The notes under the pieces: model-generated | Seen by the model: the letters and a program-made list of their open reading frames with translations, nothing else | Told to the model about the DNA's origin: nothing | Database searches by the model: none | In this document: in pieces, positions 9,043 to 17,412 of the stretch | Layout of the letters: each line of letters starts with the position of its first letter | How positions within the stretch are numbered: the stretch's first letter is position 1 | Position numbers and translations under genes: made by a program | Assembly: GCA_963748925.1 (NCBI GenBank) | Contig: CAVVKG010000008.1 | Span: forward strand, 502,603 to 566,602 | DNA from: Cryomorpha sp963748925 | GTDB taxonomy: Bacteria > Bacteroidota > Bacteroidia > Flavobacteriales_D > Cryomorphaceae | Length of the DNA stretch: 64,000 bases | Direction of reading: 5' to 3'

Positions 9043-10653
9043 ATGGAAAATTTTAAAGAATTCGTCAAACAGGTGAACCACGAAATATCAATTCGCAGTT
9101 CTCAAATTAGTAGTTTTCAGAAATTACGTGCTGAAAATCAGAGAAGAAAAGTTGGTGATTACAACTTTTTTAATGTGAATGAAAAATTTGTTGAACAAAA
9201 TAATTACACATTTAATATTGGTGGTAGCAATGAATTCCAGTTTAATATGGGAATGGATAAAGGGGATGTGTTTCGTTTTGGCTTGGCTATTTCACTTGAA
9301 ACGAGTCAAAGTGTAAATGATCCTTTAAGTTCAAGAGAAGAAACAATAAAACGCTTTAATTCTTTTCTTGATAAATATCCTGATTACCTTTTGAAAGAAA
9401 AAATGTGGACTTGGAGAGGTACTCATGGTAATAGGGATCGCAACGATGATGGCAATGTTAAAAAAATCAATAAGAATGATATTAATGTCGGTGACTTTAT
9501 ATTTTTCGGAAAATGGGCGAATCAAAATGAATTGTCACAGAGCAATATGATATCCATGATTGTAGATGAACTTGAATATCTTCTTCCGGTTTATCAATAT
9601 GTTCAGTTTAAGAATGATAATTCAGTTGCAGAAAAGAAATTAGCGAGAATTGTCTATAATGAAAATGGTTGGACTCGTCCATCGGGTAGAGTAGGGAAAA
9701 GCACTAATCCGGATACACACGAAGGAAAGTTTGGTTTTGGGTATGAAGAGTGGCTCTTTGATTTTGGTAAGCTTATAGATGGTTATCACTACGCTTTCTT
9801 AGAAGGCATTCATGGCAACATGAATAAGCATCAAGGCCATAAATATGATATTTCACTTTTCACTAAACAAGAAGGTTTTGTCAATAATCTGTGGATAGGT
9901 GAAATAAAGGGAGTGGAAGTTTTAACTGAAAAACAGGCAATAGAAACATTTGAGCATTACAAAGCTGAGAAATGGATTAAAATAATGTCAAATGATTTTG
10001 ATGGAGCTGGATTAGATGGAAATAAGATTACTTCAAGTTTCGATTCTTCAATTTTTAATATTCGTTTTAAACCGCAGAATGCTCATCTTCTTGAAGAGCC
10101 AATTGAAGTGCAGCGTGGCGATAAATCTGTGCCGGGTTATAGATATACATTCACGGATTTTAGAACTTTGCCGAATGCTTTCGCTGACGATAAAGCATTC
10201 AAAATGAATGAAACGTCGGCGAGAAAAACCTTAAAGTCGAGAACGAAAGGCACCTCACGTAGTTTTGATTTTGAGATTACCTTATTACATAATGAAATAA
10301 GTCTTTCATTAGAAAAGCACTTGAGAAAAGTAGGACACACCGTTTGCACTGAAAACGAAACTGGTTTTCAAACACGTATTGATATTGCTACAGATAAAGG
10401 TTCTGAAAGAACATTTTTTGAAATTAAAACAAGTTCAAATGTAAAGCAATGTATTCGCTATGCTGTTGGTCAACTTTTGGAATACTCTTATTTCCCTGAT
10501 AGAAGTTTGGCTACGAGGCTTATTGTTGTTGGTATTGGTTCACCAACGCAAAATGACAAAACTTATATCGAGAATATTAGGAATACTTTGAAATTGCCAC
10601 TTTATTATTGGCAGTTCAATTTAGAGAAGGGTATAAAAATTAAGGAAATTTAA
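9043..10653 (+). CDS. Unknown protein with C-terminal PD-(D/E)xK nuclease-like domain
   Basis: 536 residues, no signal peptide. The last ~120 residues show a typical PD-(D/E)xK core: LEKHLRKVGH helix, a strand with RIDIATDK (Asp447), a strand FFEIKTSS (Glu460, Lys462), then a helix with AVGQLLEYSYFP that matches the conserved Gln-bearing helix of Mrr- and NERD-like enzymes. The N-terminal ~400 residues contain a WTWRGTHGNRD segment and a region resembling DNA- or ligand-sensing modules of modification-dependent enzymes, but I cannot name it. It is the last of the tightly packed genes after hsdS. A nuclease role is inferred from the core residues; substrate is unknown. Confidence 0.55.
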   Translation: MENFKEFVKQVNHEISIRSSQISSFQKLRAENQRRKVGDYNFFNVNEKFVEQNNYTFNIGGSNEFQFNMGMDKGDVFRFGLAISLETSQSVNDPLSSREETIKRFNSFLDKYPDYLLKEKMWTWRGTHGNRDRNDDGNVKKINKNDINVGDFIFFGKWANQNELSQSNMISMIVDELEYLLPVYQYVQFKNDNSVAEKKLARIVYNENGWTRPSGRVGKSTNPDTHEGKFGFGYEEWLFDFGKLIDGYHYAFLEGIHGNMNKHQGHKYDISLFTKQEGFVNNLWIGEIKGVEVLTEKQAIETFEHYKAEKWIKIMSNDFDGAGLDGNKITSSFDSSIFNIRFKPQNAHLLEEPIEVQRGDKSVPGYRYTFTDFRTLPNAFADDKAFKMNETSARKTLKSRTKGTSRSFDFEITLLHNEISLSLEKHLRKVGHTVCTENETGFQTRIDIATDKGSERTFFEIKTSSNVKQCIRYAVGQLLEYSYFPDRSLATRLIVVGIGSPTQNDKTYIENIRNTLKLPLYYWQFNLEKGIKIKEI

Positions 10654-10782
10654 GTTTCACGGGGGTAAATGGCTTATTTTATTTTGATTTGAAACAGCCA
10701 CATAGTTTGCACAAACACAATGAATAATGTGTAACTTGTTCGGGAAGTAATTACTTTACAATCAATCTAAAAATAATGGAAA

Positions 10783-11790
10783 ATGTTTGAAAAACTTCTA
10801 AGAGAATTAGAACAAATGGACGGTGAGAAGATTGGCATTCCGATTGAAACTGATCAGGATGGATTCATCGACAAAGAGTGTCCTGATAAAGAGTGTTTAT
10901 TCGGATTTAAAGTTCACAAAGAGGATTGGAAAAACATATTTAAAGACGAATCTGTTTTTTGCCCAATGTGCGGTAATGAGTCAACAAGTGATTCTTTTTG
11001 GACGACTGAGCAACTAAGTAATGCCCATAGACAAGCTGGAGAATATATTCAAGGTAAGATCCATAACGCTATGAAAGGCGATGCCAGAAATTTCAATAGT
11101 CGTCAACGTAAAGGAGGATGGATATCAATGAGTATGAGTGTTACAGGAAATATTCCTCAAAAAATTATACTGCCAATTCCATCTCGAGAAATTTTCGAGC
11201 AAAAAATTAAATGTGAGAAGTGTGAATCAAGATACTCTGTTATTGGAAGTGCTTTCTTTTGCCCGGGTTGTGGTGATAATTCAGTTGAGCAAACTTTTAA
11301 TAACACAATAAATAGGATTGAGAGTTCAATCAACAATATTCCAACGATAAGAAAAGCATTGAACGAAATAAGCAAGGATGAATCTGAAATTACGTGCCAA
11401 ACATTAATTGAAAAGTGCTTTCTCGATTCTGTAGTTGCATTTCAAAGGTATTGTGATGTCATGTATGAGAAGCACAAGAATTCGAAATCAAAAATTCCTT
11501 TTAACGCATTTCAAAAACTTGATGTTGGAGGTGAACTATGGCGAGAGCTTTTCAATGAAAGCTATAAAGATTGGCTTACAGAAATTGAATTTGAAAGATT
11601 TACTATTCTGTTTCAAAGGAGACATTTGTTACAACATACAGAGGGTATTGTAGATGAAAAGTATATAATGAAGTCCTCGGATTCGAAATACAAAATAGGA
11701 CAGAGAATTGTCGTGAAAGAAAGAGATGCACTTGAATTGGTTGAGTATGTAAAAACACTAACATCCAAAATTCGAGATAGAGTAAAATAA
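10783..11790 (+). CDS. Hypothetical protein with two zinc-ribbon-like Cys pairs
   Basis: 335 residues, family not recognised. Two four-cysteine clusters are visible: Cys33, Cys38, Cys60, Cys63 (ending FCPMCGN) and Cys144, Cys147, Cys160, Cys163 (CEKCES...FCPGCG). Each resembles a treble-clef or zinc-ribbon. The C-terminal half is helical and contains RRHLLQHTEGIVDEKY, a segment typical of HEPN-like or RiboL-type helical domains, but this is only an impression. It is separated from the preceding gene by 129 bases, so it probably has its own promoter. Low GC and island context suggest recent transfer. Confidence 0.5.
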   Translation: MFEKLLRELEQMDGEKIGIPIETDQDGFIDKECPDKECLFGFKVHKEDWKNIFKDESVFCPMCGNESTSDSFWTTEQLSNAHRQAGEYIQGKIHNAMKGDARNFNSRQRKGGWISMSMSVTGNIPQKIILPIPSREIFEQKIKCEKCESRYSVIGSAFFCPGCGDNSVEQTFNNTINRIESSINNIPTIRKALNEISKDESEITCQTLIEKCFLDSVVAFQRYCDVMYEKHKNSKSKIPFNAFQKLDVGGELWRELFNESYKDWLTEIEFERFTILFQRRHLLQHTEGIVDEKYIMKSSDSKYKIGQRIVVKERDALELVEYVKTLTSKIRDRVK

Positions 11791-11866
11791 AAATTTCAGC
11801 GTTGAATATTGTTGACTGTTACAAGTTTTAAGATTTAGTTAACCATCAAATAAATTAAAAAAAAAC

Positions 11867-12064
11867 ATGGAGATTCCAGAAAAGTATCGTGATATTTATT
11901 CAAAGGCCATAGAAAAAGATTCTGAATTAGAAAAAGGGAAAGGTGTTCTTAAACCGAAAAACATAGTTGTTAGACAGGTCGAAAACATAATTCGTTTAGA
12001 AAACGATATCGAAGCTTCGAAAAAAATTTTGAAGGGTTATGGTATTAGTACGGATTCAATTTAG
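11867..12064 (+). CDS. Small hypothetical protein
   Basis: 65 residues, lysine- and glutamate-rich, soluble, probably helical; no known motif. ATG follows a purine-poor AT tract without a clear ribosome-binding site. It sits between two orphan genes of the island. Support is limited to a clean ATG, a charged composition normal for a protein and absence of overlap with other genes. Confidence 0.35.
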   Translation: MEIPEKYRDIYSKAIEKDSELEKGKGVLKPKNIVVRQVENIIRLENDIEASKKILKGYGISTDSI

Positions 12065-12156
12065 TCTAAATTTTTAATTAACTTATAATAATGTTTTATT
12101 ATGTCACGTTCATAGAAGTTGCACACACTTAATAAATATTCAAAAAGCAAACCAGG

Positions 12157-12600
12157 ATGAAAAAACGGCGAAGGTCAGTATATGAAATAATCCATGACGG
12201 AGCTTTATTTTGCTTTGATTGGTCAGTTAAGTCCTATGAAGATCAGTCAGACGATCTTGAAAGGTATTGCCAAAGGTTTTGGTATATAGAATCGAGGATA
12301 GAAGATTTTAAAAAGATTCAGAAATATCATGAGGAAGCTAAAAGTTATATTGAAAAATTTAAGATAGAATCTAAAATGTTTAATGTTGGATTCAAAGAGC
12401 AATTTTTGAATAATAAAGACTATTTATATCTATCTACTCTTGGAAATAAAGTAATCCAAATTGAAATTTCAAACGTGCCTCCGCGAGAAATCATGAATGA
12501 ATTTATAGATTGTGATTTTTACTACACTCATAGTGACATCAATGAAGCATTAGAGATTCTTCATGAAAGATTGATATATTCAACCCACAGCAATATTTAA
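12157..12600 (+). CDS. Hypothetical protein
   Basis: 147 residues, no recognised domain, no signal peptide. Rich in aromatic residues (FCFDWSVKSYEDQSDDLERYCQ near the start) and probably alpha/beta. AT-rich codon use like the neighbouring island genes. It ends at the edge of a decayed stretch that leads into the truncated Nmad3 remnant. Function unknown. Confidence 0.45.
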   Translation: MKKRRRSVYEIIHDGALFCFDWSVKSYEDQSDDLERYCQRFWYIESRIEDFKKIQKYHEEAKSYIEKFKIESKMFNVGFKEQFLNNKDYLYLSTLGNKVIQIEISNVPPREIMNEFIDCDFYYTHSDINEALEILHERLIYSTHSNI

Positions 12601-12859
12601 TTGGTTGGTTTGAATAATAAATTGATATTTGGTTTGAACGTTGGAAATGGATATTATGATGCCTGGTCGTGATATTTGCCGTTATTATTTTCAATAGCAC
12701 ATTTTTTAGTAACTAAATCCATAATACTTTGGCCATTGCTGTTGCAATTTTTACATTGGCATTTTTCTGAATTCATAGCTCTGATTTTGAGTGGACAAGT
12801 TATCGTAGTTTTCTATAAAATCAAAGTGGTGAATTATGGATTTTATCCTTATATCGTGA

Positions 12860-13465
12860 AATGTTGATAACGACTGGGAAGGTGCTTTTGGTGAAGCCTA
12901 TGTTGCAAATACCCACTTGAAGAAACAGAAAGTAAGCAAAGGCGATTTATTTCTGTTCTTTTGGAGTATCAGGCAAACCTATTTTGATAAAGGAACATTG
13001 AAGTGGGAATCGCAATATCCGTTTCACGCTATTTTCGGATATCTTGAAATCGGAGATATAATCGATACAGACCAGATCTCTAAAAAAAGAAAACTTGAAA
13101 TCTATGGACAACATCCTCATTTTGCGAATGCGGCAATCTACAAAGAATTGAACTCCGTTTATGAGGCTTCTGATAATTTGAAAGGCACATCTTTGAAAGG
13201 TTCCGGAACTTTTGTTTACGACGCTTCATTGCGACTTTCAAAGCCCGGATACAATAAATCATTTTGGGAGTTACCGGGCTTTTTTGGGGATAATGACATT
13301 TCAATTTCACTTCACAAAAACGTAAATCGGTATCGAGACACTGGGAATGGCAAAATGAACTTATCAACGGTCGGTATCGGTCAAGACTTTGTGATTGATG
13401 ACCCGAGTGGGAGAGTGGAGGAATGGGCGAGGGGGATTGTGGAATCAGCAAAAATTTATGAGTGA
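12860..13465 (+). pseudogene. Nmad3-like nucleotide-modification protein, 5'-truncated
   Basis: The frame is open after a TGA at 12857 and reads NDWEGAFGEAYVANTHL, then GDLFLFFWSIRQT, HPHFANAAIY, a GSGTF segment, LSKPGYNKSFWELPGFF and a C-terminal DPSGRVEEWA. These blocks, in this order, match the Nmad3 family (nucleotide modification associated domain 3). Family members usually have about 100 more N-terminal residues; here none can be found upstream in any frame, and the first good start (TTG at 12917) falls inside the domain. I therefore call it a remnant. A shortened active form cannot be excluded. GC content is higher than in the genes just upstream, which suggests a different origin. Confidence 0.6.
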
Positions 13466-13473
13466 ATCCTATC

Positions 13474-13662
13474 TTAAGAAGTAAGAACAATTTTACTCGC
13501 TTTTTCCCAGCATTTCAGATCAATAATTTTTTGTTCGCGTTGCACTGCTTTGATCTTTTTATCAAATTCTGCTAATCGCTCGCGGTTTTCATCTGTCACA
13601 AACGGCATCGCATCTGTTCCGAGAAATTCTGCTACCTCTTTAGATTCCTTTTGGGTGTGCAT
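13474..13662 (-). CDS. Small hypothetical protein
   Basis: 62 residues, highly charged and helical (EFDKKIKAVQREQKI), no known motif. ATG start at 13662. It lies tail-to-tail with the Nmad3 remnant, 8 bases apart, and downstream of the toxin-antitoxin pair on the same strand. Could be a small regulatory or antitoxin-like protein, but nothing in the sequence proves it. Confidence 0.4.
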   Translation of the reverse strand: MHTQKESKEVAEFLGTDAMPFVTDENRERLAEFDKKIKAVQREQKIIDLKCWEKASKIVLTS

Positions 13663-13767
13663 AGATTTGGTTTTTATGTGCTCTGAGTGTATAAATATAG
13701 ATTAGAAAATGTGACTTTGCAATTGATAATTTCAAAACTCTACACATTCATTCTTCCTTAATTTAGC

Positions 13768-14859
13768 TTAACCCAACTCAACTGCTTCAAAATATTCACG
13801 GCCTTCATCATATCTAAGAACACCTTCATGTTGCAACCGTCCAATAATTATTGCTGGATGCGTTCCGAATTTTTTGGCGAAAGCAAGAATATCTTCTTCC
13901 GTAAGTTCAGGATATTTCATAATCTCCGCTTCTTCAGTTTTCGAAAGTGTCCATTTCACAGAAAAGTCATCTGCTTCTTTTTCTTTTGCCAGATCTTTGT
14001 CTGAGTATTCTATACTTTCAAGAAAGATATCTTTTTTACCATGAAGCAGAATATGGCCAGCTTCGTGGAAGAATGTAAACCAGAAGCTGTCGTTTCGTTT
14101 GTAGCGCCCAGATAATTGAATGAGGGGATGGTCGTTTATCCATCGCGTACAGCCACTAATTGGCGCCTTGGGTACACATGGAGTATGAACGATTTTTACG
14201 CCAGCTTCTGCACAAATTGTTTTCAGCTTTTCAAAGAAATATTCAGGGTGCGAAGCCATCAGGCTTTTTATTTTTGGAAGCGCTTCTTTAAAGGCTTTTT
14301 GAGAATACGTGTTTACGGAAATTTCTGCAGCTTGCAGTTCTCCTTTTCTTAGCCAGGCTGAAATGGCATAAGGTGCTTTTGTATGCGCTAAAGAGATTCG
14401 AAAAGCGACTTTTAGTTCCTGTTGGAAATAGTATTTTACCCAGGCCTGATAGTCGCTAAATCCAAAAAAGTTGAGAAGAGCATTAGTCTTTTCCGAAATC
14501 TTCGAAGTTTTTGGAAGCCAGTCTTTTTTTGCCATATCTGCATATGGAAAGTTACGCGCCCAATCGTTCGATTCTTTCAAGATTTCTTCTCTCTCATTCC
14601 GCGCTAAAAATTCTTCATAATTGCGTTGCTTGTTGAGCCAGAAGTGTGCTGGTATTTTAAGAACATTTTCAAATTTCACTGCCATTTCTGGTGTAATACT
14701 GCTATTCGCATTTAGGATAGCAATTATAGTTTTTTCAGGCTTCTGGGTTCTAAGCGCAAATTCTTTTGGCCCCATGCCTAATTCTTCTAATTTTTCGGCA
14801 AGGGTTTCGCCGGGGTGAAAGGCAATTTGTGGATTGTATTGGTTCGTTGGAGTTTTCAT
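13768..14859 (-). CDS. HigA-type antitoxin with ImmA/IrrE metallopeptidase domain
   Basis: 363 residues. Residues ~10-70 form an XRE-type helix-turn-helix of the HigA/VapI kind (FHPGETLAEKLEELGMGPKEF, then a second helix). The C-terminal part carries the zinc-peptidase motif HEAGH within FFHEAGHILLHG, the mark of ImmA/IrrE (COG2856) proteins. Long HigA variants of this type are known in Bacteroidota. It is preceded by the small HigB-like toxin gene (50-base gap, same strand), the usual toxin-first order of higBA. Expected role: binds and neutralises the toxin and represses the shared promoter; the peptidase domain may add a stress-triggered release step (inference). Confidence 0.85.
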   Translation of the reverse strand: MKTPTNQYNPQIAFHPGETLAEKLEELGMGPKEFALRTQKPEKTIIAILNANSSITPEMAVKFENVLKIPAHFWLNKQRNYEEFLARNEREEILKESNDWARNFPYADMAKKDWLPKTSKISEKTNALLNFFGFSDYQAWVKYYFQQELKVAFRISLAHTKAPYAISAWLRKGELQAAEISVNTYSQKAFKEALPKIKSLMASHPEYFFEKLKTICAEAGVKIVHTPCVPKAPISGCTRWINDHPLIQLSGRYKRNDSFWFTFFHEAGHILLHGKKDIFLESIEYSDKDLAKEKEADDFSVKWTLSKTEEAEIMKYPELTEEDILAFAKKFGTHPAIIIGRLQHEGVLRYDEGREYFEAVELG

Positions 14860-14909
14860 GATTAGGGATATTTTTAGGTGTTTATTCCATACAGTTGTTT
14901 AATTTTTGC

Positions 14910-15242
14910 TCAATGGTAATCGGTGATTTCAATGATTTCAACACTTTTAATTTCCAACCAAATGAATCTTCCAGATTCATCAGTTGGAATCGGAGATTGT
15001 TGAGGAGTAAAGATTAATCGGTAAGGATGATCTAAATCGCAAGCCCATTGTCCTTTTCGGTCTTCTTTTAATTCATGATACCGTCCTGGTAGATTACGGG
15101 CATCTTCTAGTGTTTCAGCACTTCGAAGGTCGTCAAGTCTCTTGTTAAAGATTTTTGCTCTGCCCGTTCCCATTTTCTTTTGGCAGAGTCTGTAATCATT
15201 AGCCCACTTTTCAAGACGTTTATCACCAAATAGAATTTCCAC
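14910..15242 (-). CDS. HigB/RelE-family toxin
   Basis: 110 residues, the size of RelE-superfamily mRNA interferases. It begins with the HigB-like KRLEKWANDYR helix, then RLDDLRSAETLEDARNLPGRYHELKEDRKGQW and DHPYRLIF, which together match the HigB core (the DLR...LHPLKGDRKGQWSI...RL type strands). C-terminal acidic strand VEIIEITDYH is typical. It is transcribed ahead of the HTH/peptidase antitoxin. Expected action is ribosome-dependent mRNA cleavage in the cytoplasm. Confidence 0.85.
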   Translation of the reverse strand: MEILFGDKRLEKWANDYRLCQKKMGTGRAKIFNKRLDDLRSAETLEDARNLPGRYHELKEDRKGQWACDLDHPYRLIFTPQQSPIPTDESGRFIWLEIKSVEIIEITDYH

Positions 15243-15401
15243 TACAAAGGTACATATTATTATTTACAGTAAATGTAAGTTAAAAATAATTAACTATTGA
15301 GTGTAATAAAGAATATTTAGTTTTTTCGCCAAATCCAATTCCTGTTTAGTATCCAAAGCGATAAAGTTTGAGAGAAAGGAAAGGGAAAATCAAGGACATG
15401 A

Positions 15402-15663
15402 ATAGGCCATGGAAATCGCAGAATAGAACCATCGTTTTATAAACAAATCGATTTGAAGGTTATTTCGCCTGTAAATGTGTTAGTGGGTATGCTGGAAAAG
15501 ATAGAAGTCGAACAACTTCTGAGAACCACCAATGACTTTTTAAAACAGGGTGAGAATGCTGAGGTCGAACAGATATGGAAAACTTTGTCTGAAGACCAGA
15601 AAAAAGGAGGTATATCAATCCTATGAAGAGTCTGAAAGTGATGCAAATATGATTTCCGGATAG
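15402..15663 (+). pseudogene. Frameshifted small-gene relic
   Basis: One frame is open from 15402, with the first ATG at 15489, and encodes MLEKIEVEQLLRTTNDFLK and an acidic helix up to an A-rich run at 15600-15605. There it goes out of frame and stops soon after. Skipping one A restores a protein-like tail (EVYQSYEESESDANMISG, stop at 15661-15663). The joined product resembles the charged helical end of small antitoxin-like proteins. The 460-base gap between higB and the gene at 16425 otherwise holds nothing I can identify. This is a weak call from composition and frame continuity only. Confidence 0.25.
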
Positions 15664-15705
15664 GTTGTCAAAGAAATATTCATGCAGGTCTTTGTTACTC
15701 TACCA

Positions 15706-16425
15706 TCAAACACTAACCACCACAAACCCATTCAGCCTCGCATCTTCAATCATTTTCCCGTCTTTAAGACTCTTAAAACCTATTGCTCCAAAAATACCTT
15801 CATTTTCACCTGCCTCTGGAAGGTCAAAAGAAAAAGAAATACCGTCATTTCTACTGACTTCAATAGGGTCTGACTCCTTCATTCTTACAAAGCTCATTTT
15901 GTAGGGTTTATCAAGAGAAAGAATTTTAATTTGAACCCACACCTTAAACTCTTCGGGAGTCTTTTCAAGTTTGCTTAAAGGAAGTTGTGGTATTTTTACT
16001 TCCAGGCTTTCTCCCTTCGATTCGAATTTTGACGAACGAAGCATGTTCAATATCTCCAGTGGAAATTCATTATTCAAAACTACACCGTTCAAATGATGTA
16101 AATGTTCCTTTCTGATCTTAAAGTTATCCGGAGAACTAATGCTGTCACGACCCAATATCTCCTTCGAAACACGACTTATAAGTGTACTATGTCTGGTCGA
16201 ATCACTTGCAAATTTTTCAGGAATTCCTTGTCGCAGCATTTTCACAAAAGAACTTACCGTGCCCAAGCGATTATTCTGCCGCTTAATGGCAGTGTTCAGA
16301 TTCTTCTTTTCGGCTTTAGTCAGCTTTGGGCGCTTGGCTCTTACAACCCGCTTTCCGTTTAAAGTGTAAAACACCAGATTTCCTATTTTCCCATTGTATT
16401 CGTTATCTCCTTTGTAACTAGCCAT
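15706..16425 (-). CDS. Hypothetical protein
   Basis: 239 residues. It begins YKGDNEYNGKIGNLVFYTLNGKRVVRAK, a short basic strand-rich N-terminus seen in several Bacteroidota proteins of unknown function, followed by a lysine-rich helix and a beta-rich C-terminus (SFSFDLPEAGENEGIFGAIGFKSL). No signal peptide, membrane segment or catalytic motif. Single transcription unit on the minus strand between the relic and the GIY-YIG gene. Function unknown. Confidence 0.6.
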   Translation of the reverse strand: MASYKGDNEYNGKIGNLVFYTLNGKRVVRAKRPKLTKAEKKNLNTAIKRQNNRLGTVSSFVKMLRQGIPEKFASDSTRHSTLISRVSKEILGRDSISSPDNFKIRKEHLHHLNGVVLNNEFPLEILNMLRSSKFESKGESLEVKIPQLPLSKLEKTPEEFKVWVQIKILSLDKPYKMSFVRMKESDPIEVSRNDGISFSFDLPEAGENEGIFGAIGFKSLKDGKMIEDARLNGFVVVSV

Positions 16426-16867
16426 AATTTCTCATTTTTTAGTTTGAACCTATTTTATTTCCTGCAAAACCATTCCTGCTTTGACTTTTCTCCTTAGCTG
16501 GTTTCAATATATCCCTCTCAGATTTCTTTTACCATAATGCTAAGTAATAGAGAGTAGTCTAGGCCCTAATAATAAGGTAGTTACTCCATATTAAACAGAT
16601 ACCAACTCTACATCAACTGCATACTAACTAGTAGTATAACCTATGTATAAGCTAAGGTTAAGCCATGGTTATCCTATGGTTTGGATATACTTTAAAACTG
16701 TCTTATTGGGGAATTTATTGTGTTTTATGGAAAATGGAGAGCGTGTACCTCAATTTACGAAAAAATGACCTCAAATGAGCATGTTTTAAACAATTAATTT
16801 GTCTGTTACAAAAGCCCCCTTTGTCGCTTCTTCCGGTTTTGGTATCTGGATACAACTTTTAAAAGCC
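16426..16867. other. Gene-free stretch
   Basis: About 440 bases upstream of the 239-residue gene. No reading frame of note. The segment 16570-16690 is AT-rich with repeated short ACTA/CTATG-like words and the partial palindrome around CCATGGTTATCCTATGG. It may contain the promoter of the minus-strand gene at 16425. Nothing else is supported. Confidence 0.5.
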
Positions 16868-16898
16868 ACGACCTTCCCCCTTTTGGCGGGACGCGGGG
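16868..16898 (-). repeat. tRNA-Pro-array-like hairpin fragment
   Basis: This 31-base piece reads, on the plus strand, ACGACCTTCCCCC, TTTT, GGCGGGACGCGG. The same flanks and palindromic core (CCCGCC...GGCGGG next to ACGCG) recur in the tRNA fragment at 17442-17463 and in each unit of the array at 17649-18008. It is an isolated, degraded copy of the anticodon-arm module found there. Confidence 0.5.
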
Positions 16899-16929
16899 AC
16901 AGTTCAATAGACTAAATCTCGGGTTTTAT

Positions 16930-17166
16930 TCAGATAGAATTATCTAACAACCACCTTTCAATTCCACGCTTCTTAATTTTCGTTTCGAGGATAACAGCTT
17001 CAGATCGTGTACTGCACTGAATAATCCTTTTTACATCCCAAGGCACTCCTTTCTTAGTTGCTTTTGATCTTCCGCTATTGTGTCTTTTTAATCTGTCGGC
17101 CAAATCTTGACTGATTCCGACATAATATTCTTTAATTGAATCGCTATGGAGTATGTAGACGACCAT
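16930..17166 (-). CDS. GIY-YIG nuclease superfamily protein
   Basis: 78 residues: a single GIY-YIG domain of the UPF0213/YhbQ type. Visible: VVYILHSDSIKEYYVGISQDLADRLKRHNSG with the paired YIL and YVG strands and the conserved Arg in the following helix, then a Lys-rich helix and EAVILETKIKKRGIERW carrying the conserved Glu. Members cut or bind DNA; the cellular role of the small forms is unclear. It lies just below the terminator at 17191-17223, which insulates it from the tRNA transcript. Such genes are commonly scattered in Bacteroidota genomes. Confidence 0.85.
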   Translation of the reverse strand: MVVYILHSDSIKEYYVGISQDLADRLKRHNSGRSKATKKGVPWDVKRIIQCSTRSEAVILETKIKKRGIERWLLDNSI

Positions 17167-17190
17167 AGCATAAACTTAGGAATAATATTC

Positions 17191-17223
17191 AAAAAAAAGA
17201 GCCGTCCCACTGAGACGGCTCTT
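17191..17223 (-). terminator. Rho-independent terminator
   Basis: A 9-bp stem (AGAGCCGTC with GACGGCTCT), 7-base loop and, on the minus strand, a run of at least seven T. It directly follows a tRNA-Pro 3' fragment on that strand. Confidence 0.85.
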
Positions 17224-17225
17224 AG

Positions 17226-17241
17226 TCGGGGTGGCAGGATT
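17226..17241 (-). repeat. tRNA-Pro 3'-end fragment (acceptor and part of T-stem)
   Basis: Sixteen bases identical to the 3' end of the intact tRNA-Pro at 17575. The rest of the tRNA is absent; the sequence diverges in the T-loop. A terminator follows on the minus strand, as it does for the intact gene. Confidence 0.7.
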
Positions 17242-17378
17242 AGCTCCTTCGTCGCTGATCCTGGTTAGGAGATTATGAGGACAACCTTTAAAACCAGCGT
17301 CGTGCGGAAATGCACGACTTGTTTTTTTGTTTTACCCATCCACATGAAAGCAAGCTTTCGCCATGGCTAAAACAAAAA

Positions 17379-17402
17379 AACCCAACGTTTGCACGTTGGG
17401 TT
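17379..17402. terminator. Bidirectional terminator hairpin
   Basis: A 10-bp perfect stem (AACCCAACGT, loop TTGC, ACGTTGGGTT) with A-run on the left and T-run on the right. On the minus strand it follows the tRNA-Pro 3' fragment at 17413. Confidence 0.8.
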
Positions 17403-17412
17403 TTAAAGGTTG

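Noticed and set aside
12676..12867. 63-codon hydrophobic frame before the Nmad3 remnant
   Set aside because: Composition follows the AT-rich base content, no start signal and no homology; lies in a decayed stretch.
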